A DNA stretch of 64,000 bases from Armillaria gallica (GCA_037576215.1 JBANDB010000011.1:496001-560000), one strand, 5' to 3'; shown: positions 40,579 to 53,459, numbered from the stretch's first letter. Numbers and translations are program-made. The notes: generated by a model not told the origin, from the letters alone.

Positions 40579-42249
40579 TATGGAATACAAGACTGGTACG
40601 CTCCGGTTATATGTATAGCCGGTGTGTGTGTATATTTGTTCTTGCTATACATGGTAGTAGGACCTCAGACACATTGATTTTGCTATATTAATACATATAT
40701 AGAAAGAATATCAGTTGTGACTAAGATGCATGCATCTGTGACTGTGTTTAAATATTAGCATTTATACTGTAGATCTTCATATTTTCTCTTCTCTTCTCTT
40801 CTCAGTTGGCTTGATTTTATTCTATCTTCATGTTTTCCTATTCCTCTGCATAGCTGTTTTGTGCTCACACATTTCAGATGTTGTGCAGCTGATTTCTTCT
40901 GTGGAACTTGTAGGGATGTCCACTGTTACTGTTATGTATACCAGAATGACATTTGCAATCATTATTATTTTCCAGTATTCCTCAACTTTGAACTTGCTTC
41001 AACTTCTTTGTCCTGACAGCAAAAGTCCATGACTAATATGTGCTTATGGCAATTAGACTTGCATAAAATATGTTTTAAATTCAATAACAGATCGAGTTGA
41101 TAATAATATAATTTAAGATTGGTCAGATAATAAGAGATATAATGTGACAGGTCCATGATAAATAGCAATTAAAGCAAATAAACTGAACTGTACCACCTCT
41201 AGATCTCATTGAAATAGCAAATAATATTGTGACTGTGACTATAGTCACATGTAGATGAAGCTCTCTGTCACATCATGTGACCTGTCACGCATCGAGCCCG
41301 ATGACTGCTTAGTCATATATATATGTCATCGAGCTGGGCTTTTATTATTATAAAATATAAACTAAAGATTATTATTCTTTTATTCCACATACATTTAGAT
41401 AAATCATAAACTAACTTCCTTCCTTCCAGCACCCCCTTGGCCTGACTCAGACATCACTAAGAATTTTAGGCATGTCTAACACCTCCAACTCTAACCTAAG
41501 CAACTGACCACTCTTTCCACCATTCAAATGTTGATTATAAGCAACACAATCAATCCTCTTTTATTCCTTACCTTTATTGCTTCCATACATGGAGCTACAG
41601 TCACTACTGGGGCATGTTGGTGGGTATGCCTGAAAGATGGCAGGTAAACACCGGCATGTATTTATATAGATTTTTTTGAGCGTAAAAAACTGTACTATAA
41701 AAACCTGATAAAATACTATCTGCTTCCTTTCTAATCTTTACCTTGGTGTTTTGGCACATATTTTTGCTATGAATTATCTTATTGGAGATATTGTGGGAAG
41801 CCACAAGAAGAGTGTAGAAGGTTCAAGTCAGCATGATGCCGGATGTCCTTGGGACCGATACTTACTGCTTATGGACGAGTTTAGTAAAACATTCTAGATA
41901 GTTTTCGTAGTATAAATACAGGCTCTGTAGGAGCCAGAGAATATTGGAATTGCAAGGCTCAGGACCACGAAATGTGCAAGAGGAAAGGGTGTTGTATTTT
42001 ACCAGGTTTTTATGGTACAGTTTTTTATGCTCAAAAAAATCTATATAAATACATGCCAGTGTTTACCTGCCATCTTTCAGGCATAAACACCGACATGCCC
42101 CAGCAGTGAATACTAAAAAGGTTTTCCCAAAATAGTTGTATTTATTATATTTATAAAGAACTCATATCTATATTTGGCAATACAGCGGTATCTAGGGTAT
42201 TAAGGCACAGATGCATTTGAAATAGAGCGTACCAGTCTTGTATGCCATA
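40579..42249. mobile_element. AT-rich 1.67-kb DNA-transposon-like element with terminal inverted repeats
   Basis: Its ends are 25-bp inverted repeats, TATGGAATACAAGACTGG... at 40579-40603 and its reverse complement at 42225-42249, with one mismatch. It is flanked by the direct duplication GTCGGC (40573-40578, 42250-42255). The paralogous X copy 1 (about 7127-7140) is uninterrupted at this place, confirming an insertion. Base composition is markedly AT-rich compared with both flanks. No reading frame longer than about 75 codons is present, so it is non-autonomous. Six-base target duplications are unusual among common superfamilies and I do not assign it to one. It contains a nested hairpin element at 41602-42108 and a 16-bp palindrome (TGTGACTATAGTCACA, 41234-41249). 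Confidence 0.8.
41602..42108. mobile_element. Nested 507-bp hairpin (MITE-like) element
   Basis: Two 115-bp arms (41602-41716 and 41994-42108) are inverted copies with eight mismatches and enclose a 277-bp loop. The outer ends read CACTACTGGGGCATG and CACTGCTGGGGCATG. A TA dinucleotide lies close outside each end, but the spacing differs by two bases, so I cannot fix the target duplication. There is no coding capacity. Its RNA would form a long stable hairpin. Confidence 0.65.
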
Positions 42250-45200
42250 GTCGGCGATAGTGAAAACAGTGCTCCCGTAGCCGCACCACCAGGTGTTTCC
42301 CGCATGGGAAGCTAGGACGTGCGAGTTTGCCGTAGATGGGAGATGGACATGTCCATGTGCGAATACGTTTGTCGTTGACTATAATTGGTTTACAGGGCGC
42401 CATATGCTGGTATCCTAGAAGTCGAGGATGAAGGCTTGGGGAATGATGTGCAGCTCTGGAGATGATTCCCATCTGACGGTGGTTATAGTCGAGCTGTCAA
42501 GGAAGATGCTTTTGAGACTAGCTGTTGCTGGTGAATCCTCGTCGCACGGACGGAGAGGTGATTCTTCGATGATATGGCGTACTGGCGGCCCGTACAGATA
42601 CGCTGGATAGTCGTCCCTGGGAGTTGCCGAACAAACATGTATCCCGTGAAGTAGATGTCGTTGCCTTGAATGAATATAGATTTCGGCGCATTGGGACCTA
42701 TGTGGTTTCGAGTCCAACCGATAACGTAATGGATATCTCCCGAGTACGAGCGTACGCTTGCCTGAAGGTCGGACACGAATGAATCCAGGTCTTCCGTCGA
42801 GGATGTTTACACCGACATGGGAGAGAGGAATCGGTTCGCGTCATCTCGGTTGCGACATATGTGCGGCCCAAGAAGCTCGAGTCAGCATTGAATGAAAGAC
42901 ATGACCGAGTCGGAAAGTTCTTCGTCGTCCGGAAGACGGCGTTCATCGCAGATAGCTGTGAACGAGCCATGATTCGGGGCAAGATCTTGCAGAGGAGTGT
43001 ACTTTAGGTGGTTTCTGAAACAAAATATTAAGCCGTCGTCTTCGCACTCGAACGAGACCCATACCGTATGGCCTCGTTGACACAAACTCTAAATTGGTAA
43101 TTATCGCCGTCCTCCTGTCACGGCGCGGTCATTCTTGCGAATCTATTCATCCAACACGTCGAAAGCCCTACGCCAATATCCACCATCGACATTTCATCAT
43201 CTCCAGATTCCCTCATGTTGCGAGCATGTGGTCGCCATACCATACTTTGATATTGAAGGGTACCGACAGATACCTTGGTCCTGAGAGAAGCCCGGTCTAT
43301 CGTCTGGGCCAGCGAGGATGAAATGCCATGGTTGGCCTAGCGTCGTATTTTAGAGAAAAGGTCGTCGAGTTGAGTAGAAAACGGTAGATCACCGTCAACA
43401 GAGGTGTACAACGAATAAAGAGAGGGGCCCTTATCAAGGCCTATTTTTATGCGGAACGTCAGTTCGCCAAATGTAGAGTGCCACATCTAAAACGACTAGA
43501 TCAGCAGGACGTTGTATAAGATAGAGCTGAAGCCTACTTTCCGTGAATGACGGCAAAAAGCAGCTCATCTGTCAGCCCTTGGGGGGCTTTGACTGCGACC
43601 AGGTTTGGTGATCACGGTGGACGTATCCTAGATGATATATCAAATTTTCGGAGATACAGCCTATAACGGTAGACATACGGTATGCCATCCGAGAGTCCGT
43701 CGGTAAGGAAGGATCAACATGGTGATGTTTGTCGGTGCTCCTACATTTTTGCCATCGACGTCCGTGATGATGACATTACCTGACGGTGTGGGAGACACTG
43801 CTACGTGCTCAGGAAAAACACCAAACCGAAGACCTGACATCCTGGTCTTTTGAAAGAAATCGAAGCACTGGCTGACGCCTATGATAATGAGAGTCAAGAG
43901 ACGGAGCAAAGGGCGGATATAATGCAACTCACGGGCACCATTTGCAGCCGTCATCACCAACTACTCCAAAGCCTATCATGAACCCCGAGTCCGAATCACA
44001 ATTGAATACTGATTCCGAAATCATGCGATCGTCGCTACAGCGGTCGTTATCCTGACTTGCTTTAGAATTGCCATTCAACGACCCTCAACGAAGAGACGAT
44101 GGCGATCTTTGGGGAGAACGTCTCGGAGCCGGAAGATGGGGAGCCGTAAATAGTAGATTACAGAGTCCATCCTATATAAATTTCAGATCATTGAATAAAA
44201 TTGAGATCAAGTACACACCATGGCTATCGGCAATATCTGACACCTAAGCCACTCAAGTTCCCCAAAGTCAAATAACGTAGGAGTCACCTAGCGTTCTGCG
44301 CTTCCGTGACTAGGAGAGAAAGACAAAACTCTAACATATGCGTCGGTAAGAACACTGCCGATAACAGACCAAGCGCACGGACCTAGGTCAACCTAATTTA
44401 ACCATAATTGGTGGATAACGGAAGCGACAGTTGGATGATGGGACAGATGCGAGCTAAGTACAGTTCAAGAATGTCGAAGCAAACATAGAAATGCACATAC
44501 CAGGATGTCCGGATCGTCGTGGCAGGGACGTTCAAGCTGAAGAAATGTCTAACGACCCGAGAATCGATATTCACAGGGGCGGGTGCTGCTGCTGCTATAC
44601 CTTCTGCTGTATCTTGACTGCGTATGAGAGAAAGAATAGCAAAGGCGTACGTACAATCCGTTCGCGTCGGACAGCGAGGTGTCGGAGGATGAAACAGGCC
44701 GTCTCCAAATGTTTCGTGTCACCGCTGCACAACCGCTGCATCCTCTTGAAGCGAATTGAGGTCGTCGTAGATGTAGGTAGTGGTAGTTGACACACGACGC
44801 GAATATCAAATTTCCATCCCTTTTAGGCTTGCGGACTCATGGCCCGTAGTACCGTAACACGTGAAAGCGCCTCAGCCGTTCCCTAAGTCTTCTGCAGCGA
44901 TGTCATACCAGTACTACCGTGTTAAGCATTGTTACCTACTCAGCGAATAATTCTCCCATCTTGACTGAGGGGTTTCAAACTCTAGGACTTTCTCACATTT
45001 TACATCCATTTGGGGCTCCCCGTTTTCTGTTCTTTTCACCATTAATATCGGCCCTATCTTCTGTTTCGCTGCAAAGCTTATGCCCGATTTTTATGGTAAC
45101 GCAAAAAAGGGTTTACTACGATCAACCTGCGGCTTTCTTTTGTACTCGCAACGTTCGGGATCTGGTGACAGTAAATAAGATCTCCTACGGCTTGCTAGGT

Positions 45201-45532
45201 ACTAGCAAGGGCTCGTCTCTGTCGGTGGACTTGCATGTGAAGTACCGAGCCATCTATCCGTGCCGTTTGTGTAGCGTATTGGAACAGGACATAGCTGCTG
45301 TGAGTATAAATTATCCGTCGTCGTTCTGAGACTGATTTAAATTTTATCTCCAAGACAACCGCGCATTAGATCCTCATAAAAGCAATAAAGAGATCTATCC
45401 TTTCTCAGTTCCCTTTGAGGGTCTACGATTTCTGCCGGTGTTCGTCTTTCTGCGCCAGCGTTTTGACAAAGTACTGAAGGTAGGCGTATTTTCGTCGATT
45501 GCCGAGACGTCCCTATGAAAATTCTGTCAGTC

Positions 45533-45791
45533 ATGTCTTCGCGCTATCTCCCGTGTCCATCAAACCTCTACTCCCCGCAAATCCAGCAGCGCTGTGAACT
45601 TGTCTACTACTTATCCCGTCTGACGCATAGACACCTGCGAGGTCCTCAACAGGCTAGCGGTACGTCATGTTTTTCCTTCTCTGTCAACTTACTGATCGTT
45701 TTGATAGAAAGATGCCTACAATGACATCAATTACGCCTGCTCAGATTCAAATAGTGACCAGTACGGGGATACAGTCTGGTTAGATAAAGGC
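45533..45791 (+). CDS. Possible upstream exons of HET copy 3 (family W)
   Basis: Exon a (45533-45660) encodes MSSRYLPCPSNLYSPQIQQR and ends at a GTACGTCATG donor. A 48-50 nt intron ends in TTTTGATAG (about 45710), and exon b encodes KDAYNDINYACSDSNSDQYG then DTVWLDK. The reading frame is conserved with copy 1 at 10451. It lies 1.15 kb before the first sure HET exon, and later linking exons are not clear. So this is either the 5' end of the HET transcript or a separate small gene. Confidence 0.35.
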
Positions 45792-46937
45792 TAGTTCAGT
45801 CACCATCGCTATAGTAAATGATGAGTAAGTTGTCCTGTCCTTCACTGTGAGATACCCCATCTGAGTATTAGATCTTCCGTAATGTTGATTTGTGAGCGGA
45901 AGCCGATGCTACTATTAAAAGCGCAGTACCTGACAATTCACCAGAACGGGGATACCAGAAGGACAGGACGGCGAGAGGCTGCCGCTGGGAGAGTGGTAAC
46001 AAAGCATACCACAAAGCGGATTAGCTGCCGAGGTTTCGTAGAATCCTTGCAACGATAATCCAGGAATAACGAGACGGAGAGCCTCGCAGGGTATGCCTAC
46101 CATCGGACTCATAGCTTCCGGTCTTCACTTGAAGGTTCGAATGTTTTGTTCATGAACCAAAGGGGGATAAGTAAACGATCAACACGGTAAATGCTTTAAT
46201 CTGACGAATAACTCCTATGGTCATCGAAATATCAACTTTTAAGCTTTGACAGGAACAATGGAAGGACTCGGAGCTTTTCTGCAACTAAACAGAAAGTCTG
46301 TAGAAGGAGTCGCGGGGAGTATAGACAAGAAGGCGAGACATATTTATATTGTAGGGAGAAGGAGCTAAGGTAAGTCATTATTCTCTTACGAGTGGTGACT
46401 TTCTGACTCCGACACTGAACAGAGATCAAAGCCAAGTATCAATCTAGGAACATTATATTTGTCTTTCCGGCGCCAGATGGGGGTGGACCTCGCTAAAACA
46501 AACACACGGGACGCTTGACTCCCCCTATGTCCATATCCTTTAAGCAACATCGCACTCCCCTTGGTAATCCTTACAAGGCGTAGGACCCGAGGCTGTACAC
46601 ATGTTTTTCTAAGAAGATACTCGAAAAATGGAAATTAGAGCATAGACTGTAGGCAGGTTTACACGTGAGTCCTCAAGGCCTCACTAGCGCCGCTCAGACT
46701 TCTGTCGTATCAAGTTGATTAGACTCCTGAAGATGTATATGACGACAACTGAGCTTTACATTCATCGTATGCATCTCCTTAGGGTTATATTCCGGTGCCT
46801 CTCCTCTGACAGTGGGGCCGATAACAACGCAGTGGTGCGGGCGTGGTAACTTGTTCGCCTTGCTTGCCTGTTACCACCTATCATCAACTCAGTACCAGCA
46901 TACACCCGTTAGGTGTTTTATTGAAGTCGTACCATCT

Positions 46938-48753
46938 ATGACCATGGGGGGGCTCCTTCTGCCTTCCGCTCTGTCTCATTGGGCTACTTCAGATACATCC
47001 AGAGAATATGATGATTCAGACCACCCAGTAAGCACAAAAAAGCATTCTCAGAAGGACAAGGAATAACACATTGCAGAACGACGACCAGAATCTCCCTCTG
47101 GTCACCCTCTCCGCCTCCGACAAGACCGGCCAAGAAGAATCAATCATTCCAGTGCTACGACAACGGTCCTTCACTGGTAGAGTCTTACCATCCTGTGTCG
47201 CCGACATTCCCTGCGCGGAGCTACGTGTTCAAGGAGTGTTGGAGAAGCTCAGTATCCTAAATTACACTCCGGGTAGTCCCCGATACAAGGCATGGGAATG
47301 CTTCGTCGCTGAAAACCGCGACCTTGGGACCGCCTACGCTCATCTGCGCTACCAGCCACATGACATCGACATTGGCAAGCATATCACAGAAGCGCGCGAA
47401 GACGATGAGAAGATGCGGCGAGATTTGCTGGAGAAGAGAGAGATCGGTGAGTATGCACCCCCTCGGCGCGTCTGGGATCTGCGTGCTAATCGGGTGGTGC
47501 CATGGTGGGTTGCCGGCAAATGCGCGTGGGCGATATCACATGCGTGGGTGGCCGATGACGATCTCAAGTATGAGATGACATCCATAAATGGATATGAATG
47601 GCCAGTGCCGATGCCGAAGGATGCCGACCTTGACCTTATCAGGATCGAGATGCTGAACTTTGGTGTGGAGTATGTCTGGTTAGATGTTCTGTGTTTGAGG
47701 CAGGAACGTCGGGGCGAGGCTCAGGCGGGTCAGCGCGAGGATCCACGTGGTGCTGTAGGCCGGGAGGAGTGGGACTGTAGGGAGGCTCTGCGCACGGAGG
47801 AGTGGAAAATCGACTTGCCAATGATTGGATGGGTGTATCACAACGCCCGTCAGGTGGCGGTCTACTTAGGCGGACTAGGTCTGCCGCTGAGTTTCAAAAC
47901 GGACCTGGACTTTGAGGACGAGCAGTGTTGGTTCAATCGAGCGTGGACACTACAGGAGACTCGTCGTGGTGTAGTTATCGCTGGGAGGACCTGCGCCACT
48001 TACAAGATTGACGAAAGGTTTATGACAATGTGGACGAAAGAGAGGTTGGAAGAAGAACTGGATCGTTTGCAGAATATACAAGAATGGACGGAACGGGAAG
48101 AGCGAATATTTCACTTCCTGGCGGAGATGCAGAGACGGGAATCATCCAAACCTGTGGATAAAGTCTCTGGGCTGGTATACCTGCTCCAGTTGAAGCACAT
48201 CCCAATATACAATGCTCATCAGTCCGTAGAGGACGCCTGGACAGAACTTCTGAATGTTGCGGACGGCCAGCTTCGCGCGACCTTCTTCTTCTTGTACCCT
48301 AAACCGAACGGAATCAAATCCTGGCGACCATCATGGCAGCAGCTAATGAAGGAGACATTTCCCAAATTCGCAGGCGCTCGCCGGCGCTTTGTTGATGTTT
48401 CACATGTGCATTGGACGAAGGAAGATGGTGACTGGTATGATGGACCCCGTATGAAGGCATGTCATGTGCGGGGATTGGCCGAAGAATCACAGAATCAGAA
48501 ACGTGGAACGCTCAACGTCAAAAATTCCTCCGGAAAAGGGTATACCTTTGAAATCATCGCCGACCCTGGATGCATGATACCTGATGACCTGTATACACTA
48601 TTATGCGTCGGAAATGGCCCCTGTGTCATTGGAAAGATAGAGGAGCCTGAGGGGAATTTTAGGAAAGTGTCGGCGGTCTGGATGCAAAATCAAGAAACAG
48701 AGAGTCTTCAGAGCCTTAACATCTACGAGGTCACTAAAACATTTCTTCTTTGA
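46938..48753 (+). CDS. HET-domain protein, copy 3, intact, about 588 aa
   Basis: Exon 1 (46938-47027, MTMGGLLLPSALSHW...) joins exon 2 (47077-48753) through a 49-nt phase-0 intron (GTAAGC...CAG). The HET domain spans about residues 160-340: AISHAWVADDD at 182, YVWLDVLCLRQE at 229, and CWFNRAWTLQE at 314 with the conserved Trp and Arg. The C-terminal half (SSKPVDKVSGLVYLLQLKH, SWRPSWQQLM, ending NIYEVTKTFLL) is shared with the other copies. HET-domain proteins act in non-self recognition and programmed cell death when genetically different hyphae fuse. I see no NACHT, WD40 or ankyrin repeats, so it is a HET-plus-unknown architecture. It is one of two intact copies in the window. Confidence 0.9.
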
Positions 48754-48759
48754 TGTACT

Positions 48760-50070
48760 TAATGGCACTTGATGCAACTCTAATACCGAGATCATAGCAC
48801 TGGACATTCTGTATGATCACCAAATGACGGGATAATTTCGACTTCCTTTTCTATCTCTCCTCCCATATTTATTCTTCCCTACCTTTCATACTGTCATTAC
48901 AAATTTTCTGGTTACACTCCATAGCTTTCCCTTTCTCTTTCGGTTAGTTACTAAGATCTATTAACTATAAACGAGTCACAACTCTTGGCTCGCGGAAATA
49001 TGTTTCCGAGATCGTGATTCCTTCAATAAAGCCCCGGCCCCCAAGTGAGCGACGAAATTAAATAAAACATTGTCAGTGGAATATGGTATTCCAAGTATAT
49101 AGATGAATACGATCACATGCTTCCTGGATTCCCGTCTTGTCAATTAGCCTTGACGGAACATGATCTTGGTGTCTCGTCCTCGTGCTCGACTGGTAACAAC
49201 AAGGAGAAGACAGAGCCGTGAGGCTGTTCATTTTTGGGGAAGATTTTTATTCAGGCTGTGCAGCAACATGTGGAACGGATGTGAGGTGTAAGGACGTATG
49301 TATCTCGTTTCGCTCATGTCTTGATTCCGCTGCGCGAGCACATTCATGTAGCTAGGGAATGAGTTTCTATACGGATGGAATCACCTGTTCGCGGACGAAG
49401 CTGAGCAAGCATCAAGCAAACTGCAAAACCGATTAATTTAGAATGACAAGGTAATTTATCGACAATGACATCGGGGGAGCAAGTAGGTAGAGAATGGGGA
49501 CATGTCAGAAGTGTTCCTTCCGTTGGGATTTTACCATTAAACACTGGTGAGAGGCTCGTTACCCGTGCTACTGTATTATCCCAGATCAAACACATGAATA
49601 CCGTGGAGGATACAGAAAGGAAACAGAACTTACTGAGATCGCTAAATTTGCACTTTGAGCAAATCCTGGGCTACAAAAGGCCGGTGAGGATGAATTTATC
49701 CTCAATAACAAACTAACGGTAACGCGACCCGGTCTAGGATAGGTAGTTAACAGACTCGACGAAGCAGACCATAAGAATAGAATCCAGTATACGAGATACA
49801 GGCAAGCATAGCTCGTTTCGTCCCCAAACCATCGTGAACCTTGATGACGGACAGCTGACTATGTTATTCTTGAATATAATGAGGCGAGTCTCCAATACAC
49901 CAATACATCGCTGTAACTACAGATCCATCAGAGATGAACAGGCAATGATTACACGCGGATATACCTCTTACTCAACGAAAGGTATCTGTCGGCATGAAGG
50001 GGCCGGCAAAATGATATACTTTTGTCCTTGCATCGAGTTTTTCAATTGAAAGGGACATATTTCCGCTAAT
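48760..50070. other. HET 3' flank, paralogous to 13640-15200
   Basis: This is duplicated flank with no conserved frame between copies. An ATAAAGCCCCGG segment near 49025 could contribute to 3'-end formation of the HET transcript (AATAAA-like at 49024), but it lies about 270 bp past the stop. Confidence 0.35.
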
Positions 50071-50076
50071 CAAGTG

Positions 50077-51170
50077 TCATGAGGACGACCAACGGTGCTG
50101 AGGATGTCGCCTTCTCCGCAGAACAGCTGATATCTTGATTATTTGAACGACCGTCTTATGCCATACGTCGAAAATCAAGTTACTGAGCAAGCAAAATAGC
50201 ATGAAACTCATGGTCACTATTTGCGACAATCCTACCTCGACAAAGGCTTGCGTCGGAAGCTTAAAATTTCCAAAAACACGACCGCAGAAAGTCATCTCCG
50301 TCGCAGATGGATCAGTTAGCAGAACACCGCGAAAGTTAAGAGGTATTGGTTTGAGAGCAGGCTAGTAGCATGACAATCGGGTTACGTGGTCGACGTCGAC
50401 TTCAAACGGAAGAGCTGCATTTGGGTCAGCAACATCGACAACATTATTTATAAGTACGTACCACTGTACGTCAAACATTATTCTCAATCACGAATCCAAA
50501 GGATGGCGTCATCGCTCAGACTTCGTCTCCTGCGAGAAAAATGGTGGCCAAGGTGGTCGCTACCTCACTTCTTGTCCTCGCTTGATTTTGCAGCGCCATG
50601 AATTACACGTTGCAATTCCCATGGGACGACCCTCGAAGTTGGTAGAGACGAGCCGGTGGGTATAGCAAGACCACCCTCTCCGGGATTCGATCGAAAGCTA
50701 GATAGGCACAAAGGCTGCATATCGCAAAGGCTGTAGAGACGCTTGTTATGATATCGAATCAAGTGTTCGTCAACCCCTTGCCAAATGGCTCGTCATCGTC
50801 TGTATGCAATGAGGCATCTTCACCTTGCAAAGTACTCTCGGACCTGGGCGGTCGCTGGAACAAAACGTCAAGCTATGGTCCTTGCATGTGGAAATGAAAA
50901 CATACTCGATAGCTTCATTGACTTGGGTCTCGAAGTGCGCACATCTCTCCAAGGCAGGGAGCTCAAGACGTAGCAGAAAGAAATCAATGTGTCTGATGTA
51001 GGGAGATAGTAAGCAACAATGTCGTCCAAAAACGGAGGCACTCACCGAGGCGTACTTGGACAGCAGAGACTGAAGGCTACTCAGCGAATGAGTAGATGCA
51101 GATTAGAATAATGATAACTACATTGCTAAGGCGGTTGTCTTGATCACTTACATCCGACGTGTGAAAGGGT
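50077..51170 (-). CDS. Family Y gene, copy 3: small unrecognised membrane protein, multi-exon
   Basis: This is the paralogue of 15211-16251. The C-terminal exon (50077-50295) encodes MTFCGRVFGNFKLPTQAF, a hydrophobic stretch (IVTMSFMLFCLLSNLIF) and a basic, Ser-rich end (RRRRHPQHRWSSS). An upstream exon (about 50790-51045) encodes IRHIDFFLLRLELPALERC and ISTCKDHSLTFCSSDRPG. The GTAAGTGATC donor at about 51140 is conserved. The hydrophobic character is kept despite sequence change, which supports a membrane segment. The function is unknown. Confidence 0.35.
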
Positions 51171-51389
51171 AGAAACACGATAAATTCGATCTATGGCTAC
51201 ATGAAAGATATCAAAGGGTGTATCATATGTCCGGACAAAGAAGGCAATTCTCCAGGCACGATGTCCGGAAAATTCGGACGACGCAGCTTGCCCGGAGTAC
51301 GCGTCGTTCCCACCAGCAAAGAGTCCTTGCACCTTGTACAATCAGCGAAATATGCTTCATGTTCCATTTTTATGCCTGCCGATGTCTAC

Positions 51390-52570
51390 AGACTTTATTC
51401 AGTAGACGGTAGTGAACGGGAGTATCATAATGCAGACCTAGACGCCACGTACATGTACCGATCTTCTAATAGTTCTCGAAGCCCATAGTGATGTAATTCC
51501 CAAAGTCGATTTGAAACGCGTGGTGATGCCCTTCGGTATCTGGATTTCTCACAGCTGGGTCTAGTCGACCTGAGTCAATGACCAGCTTAGAACGTAGACG
51601 GTAGCGATAGTGATGGATGTCGCATACTCAGGGAGAAGATTAAACACGGAAGCGGTATTTGAAGCTTACTGTCATTAGACGCATTCCTTGTGTTCGACAT
51701 GCCGGGATGGACCAGTAGGCGTATCCATGTACTGTAGCGTCTGAGTCGTGTCAGTGATTGCTGAACGAGAATCGTGAGATGAAGACGCTGCCGGGTCGTT
51801 ATCCTGACGACACTTTTGAATTGCCATTTGACGACCCTCAACGATGGCGATCATTAGGGAGAGTGCCTCAGAACCGGAAGATAGGGAGCCGCAAATGGTA
51901 GAATATACAGTCCAACCTATATAATTTTAAGATCATGGAATAAGATAGAAGTCAAGTGCGCACCATAGCTATCGGTACTCTGTGAAACCTAAGCCATTCT
52001 AATTTCCCCAAACTGAATAACGTCGAGCCGTCTAGCTTTCTACGCTTCGGTGCCTATGCGAGAAGGATGCCCATGGGTAAGAACGGTGCCCGAGAACAGA
52101 CGAAGCATACGCACACAGGCCGATCTAACTTAACCACAGTGGGTAGACAATGGAGACGACAGTTAGATGATGCAACAGTTGGGAACTAGATACAGCTCAA
52201 CAATGACGAAGTAAACGTAGAAAATGCACACACCAGGTACGATGACTAGATCGTTAGGGCAGGCAAATTCAAGCTGAAGAACTGAGTAATGGCCGAAGTG
52301 TCGCTTTCCGTACGGGCTGGTGCTGTTGCTACGTTCCGCGGTTTCTTGGCTGCATATGAGAGTAAGAAAAGAAAGTGAAAAACGAGCCAAGGCGTGCATA
52401 CAATCCGTTCACGTCGGACAAAGGGGTGTCTGAGAATAAAAAAGGGAGTCTCAAAGGTTACAATGTCGCTGCTGTGTCCTCTTGAAGCGAATTGAGGTCG
52501 TCGTCGGTGTTGGTAGTGGTAGTTGATCATCAAGAACCACGACACGAATATCAAATGACTATCCATTTTT
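51390..52570 (-). pseudogene. Array-unit boundary and family X remnant, copy 4
   Basis: From 51390 the sequence repeats the module edge seen at 5580 and 39838. From 51740 blocks match X exons and introns: the TTAAGATCATGGAATAAGATAGAAG-type intron segment near 51925, the exon with FFSLNLPALTI near 52270, and the exon near 52.4-52.56 kb (VSWFLMINYHYQHRRRPQF). X exons found between these in copies 1 and 3 (about 2.5 kb) are missing, so this copy carries a large internal deletion. Confidence 0.4.
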
Positions 52571-52859
52571 GGATTTCGGACTCTCGGGCCGTTCTCCCCG
52601 TGCCAGTCCCCTCTTGGTCAGCGAAGTAATCCAAAGTACTACCACTCCCACTGATCGGGGTTTGGCTGTTCGCAGGACGAGGAAGGACAGACGAGATCAC
52701 AGAAGAGTCTGCATTTTGGGTTACAGTAAGGAACCGACGGCTTATCGGACCGGCAGCCGAGCCTTTTTCATGAACTATGATGGCACATCCTACAGACTGT
52801 GAGTCTATACGCTCGCTAGCTGATCACAGATTTAACCTTTTTAGTTCTTTCGATACCTC

Positions 52860-53459
52860 TTGGTAAATTACACCCAACTCTCCCCACGAGAGTCGCCGAT
52901 CTCCACGCCACCATTGATCTTCCTACACCAGACTCTTTGCTCCTCGCAAGCACTCAACGTGTGGACCTCACCCTCTCTTCCAACTGCACTCGACCTCATT
53001 CACCGTCTTCCGACGTCGCACCTACATTTTTTGGGTTGGCCCATCCCAGTCCGAACCTTTGTTCATCCAAATAAACCAGATATTCCGTGTGTCTTCAATG
53101 AGATTTTCGGTGCATGCAGCAATGCCGAGATCGATAGAAATCCAGCGAGTCACCTTAAATCTAGGTATTTTCTTGCTAATACGCTTTTTCCACACTTAAG
53201 ACGTCTCCCATTGACGGTCCAAGCTCACGTAAACCTAGGAAGCAGCAAGAAGCCCTTGCCGTGCTTTCTCAGCTATATTTTTACTTTACCAGGTGTCACG
53301 ATACGGCGAAAGCTTTACATGCATTTCTTACAAGGGGAACAGATCCTAGAATATGACGGATGCCGCATGGTTGCTGCTTCTATGAATTCCATATACAGTG
53401 TGTTTCTAACAGTGACCCATCTGTTACTCTCATGCTGGAGGATCGACAGTCCCCTGTGA
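52860..53459 (+). pseudogene. Family Z remnant, copy 2, in a 199-codon open frame
   Basis: An open frame of about 199 codons runs here, but the segment matching copy 1 (VGPSQSEPLF.QI.Q.FR, about 53030-53090) lies in a different frame from it. So the long frame may be accidental and the true coding frame decayed. No domain is recognised. It is convergent with the DUF6534 gene to its right. Confidence 0.3.

Larger units (their letters stand above)
40217..45534 (-). pseudogene. Family X copy 3, interrupted by a 1.67-kb transposon
   Basis: The minus-strand X gene has a lik­ely first exon from 45534 (MTDRIFIGTSRQSTKIRLPS), an intron with GTGAGTTGCATTATATCC-type donor near 43930, and exons encoding NVIITDVDGKNVGAPTNI (about 43.8 kb), SLYSLYTSVDGDLPF (about 43.4 kb) and IIEESPLRPCDEDSPATASL (about 42.5 kb). 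The C-terminal exon (40217-40500, LLPFIAEMAEKLVEHIF) is separated from the rest by the element at 40579-42249. A stop (TAG) replaces a Glu codon of copy 1 in the second exon near 45200. Together these make it a pseudogene, though copy 1 and copy 3 carry different lesions. Confidence 0.45.

Noticed and set aside
40811..41032. Hydrophobic 73-codon plus-strand frame inside the AT-rich element
   Set aside because: Poly-T-rich DNA yields hydrophobic codons by chance. There is no similarity to transposases.
41234..41420. Possible solo copia-type LTR (TGTGACTATAGTCACA, then a TATATATA-bearing stretch)
   Set aside because: I could not find matching ends or a 5-bp duplication, so I left it as part of the AT-rich element.
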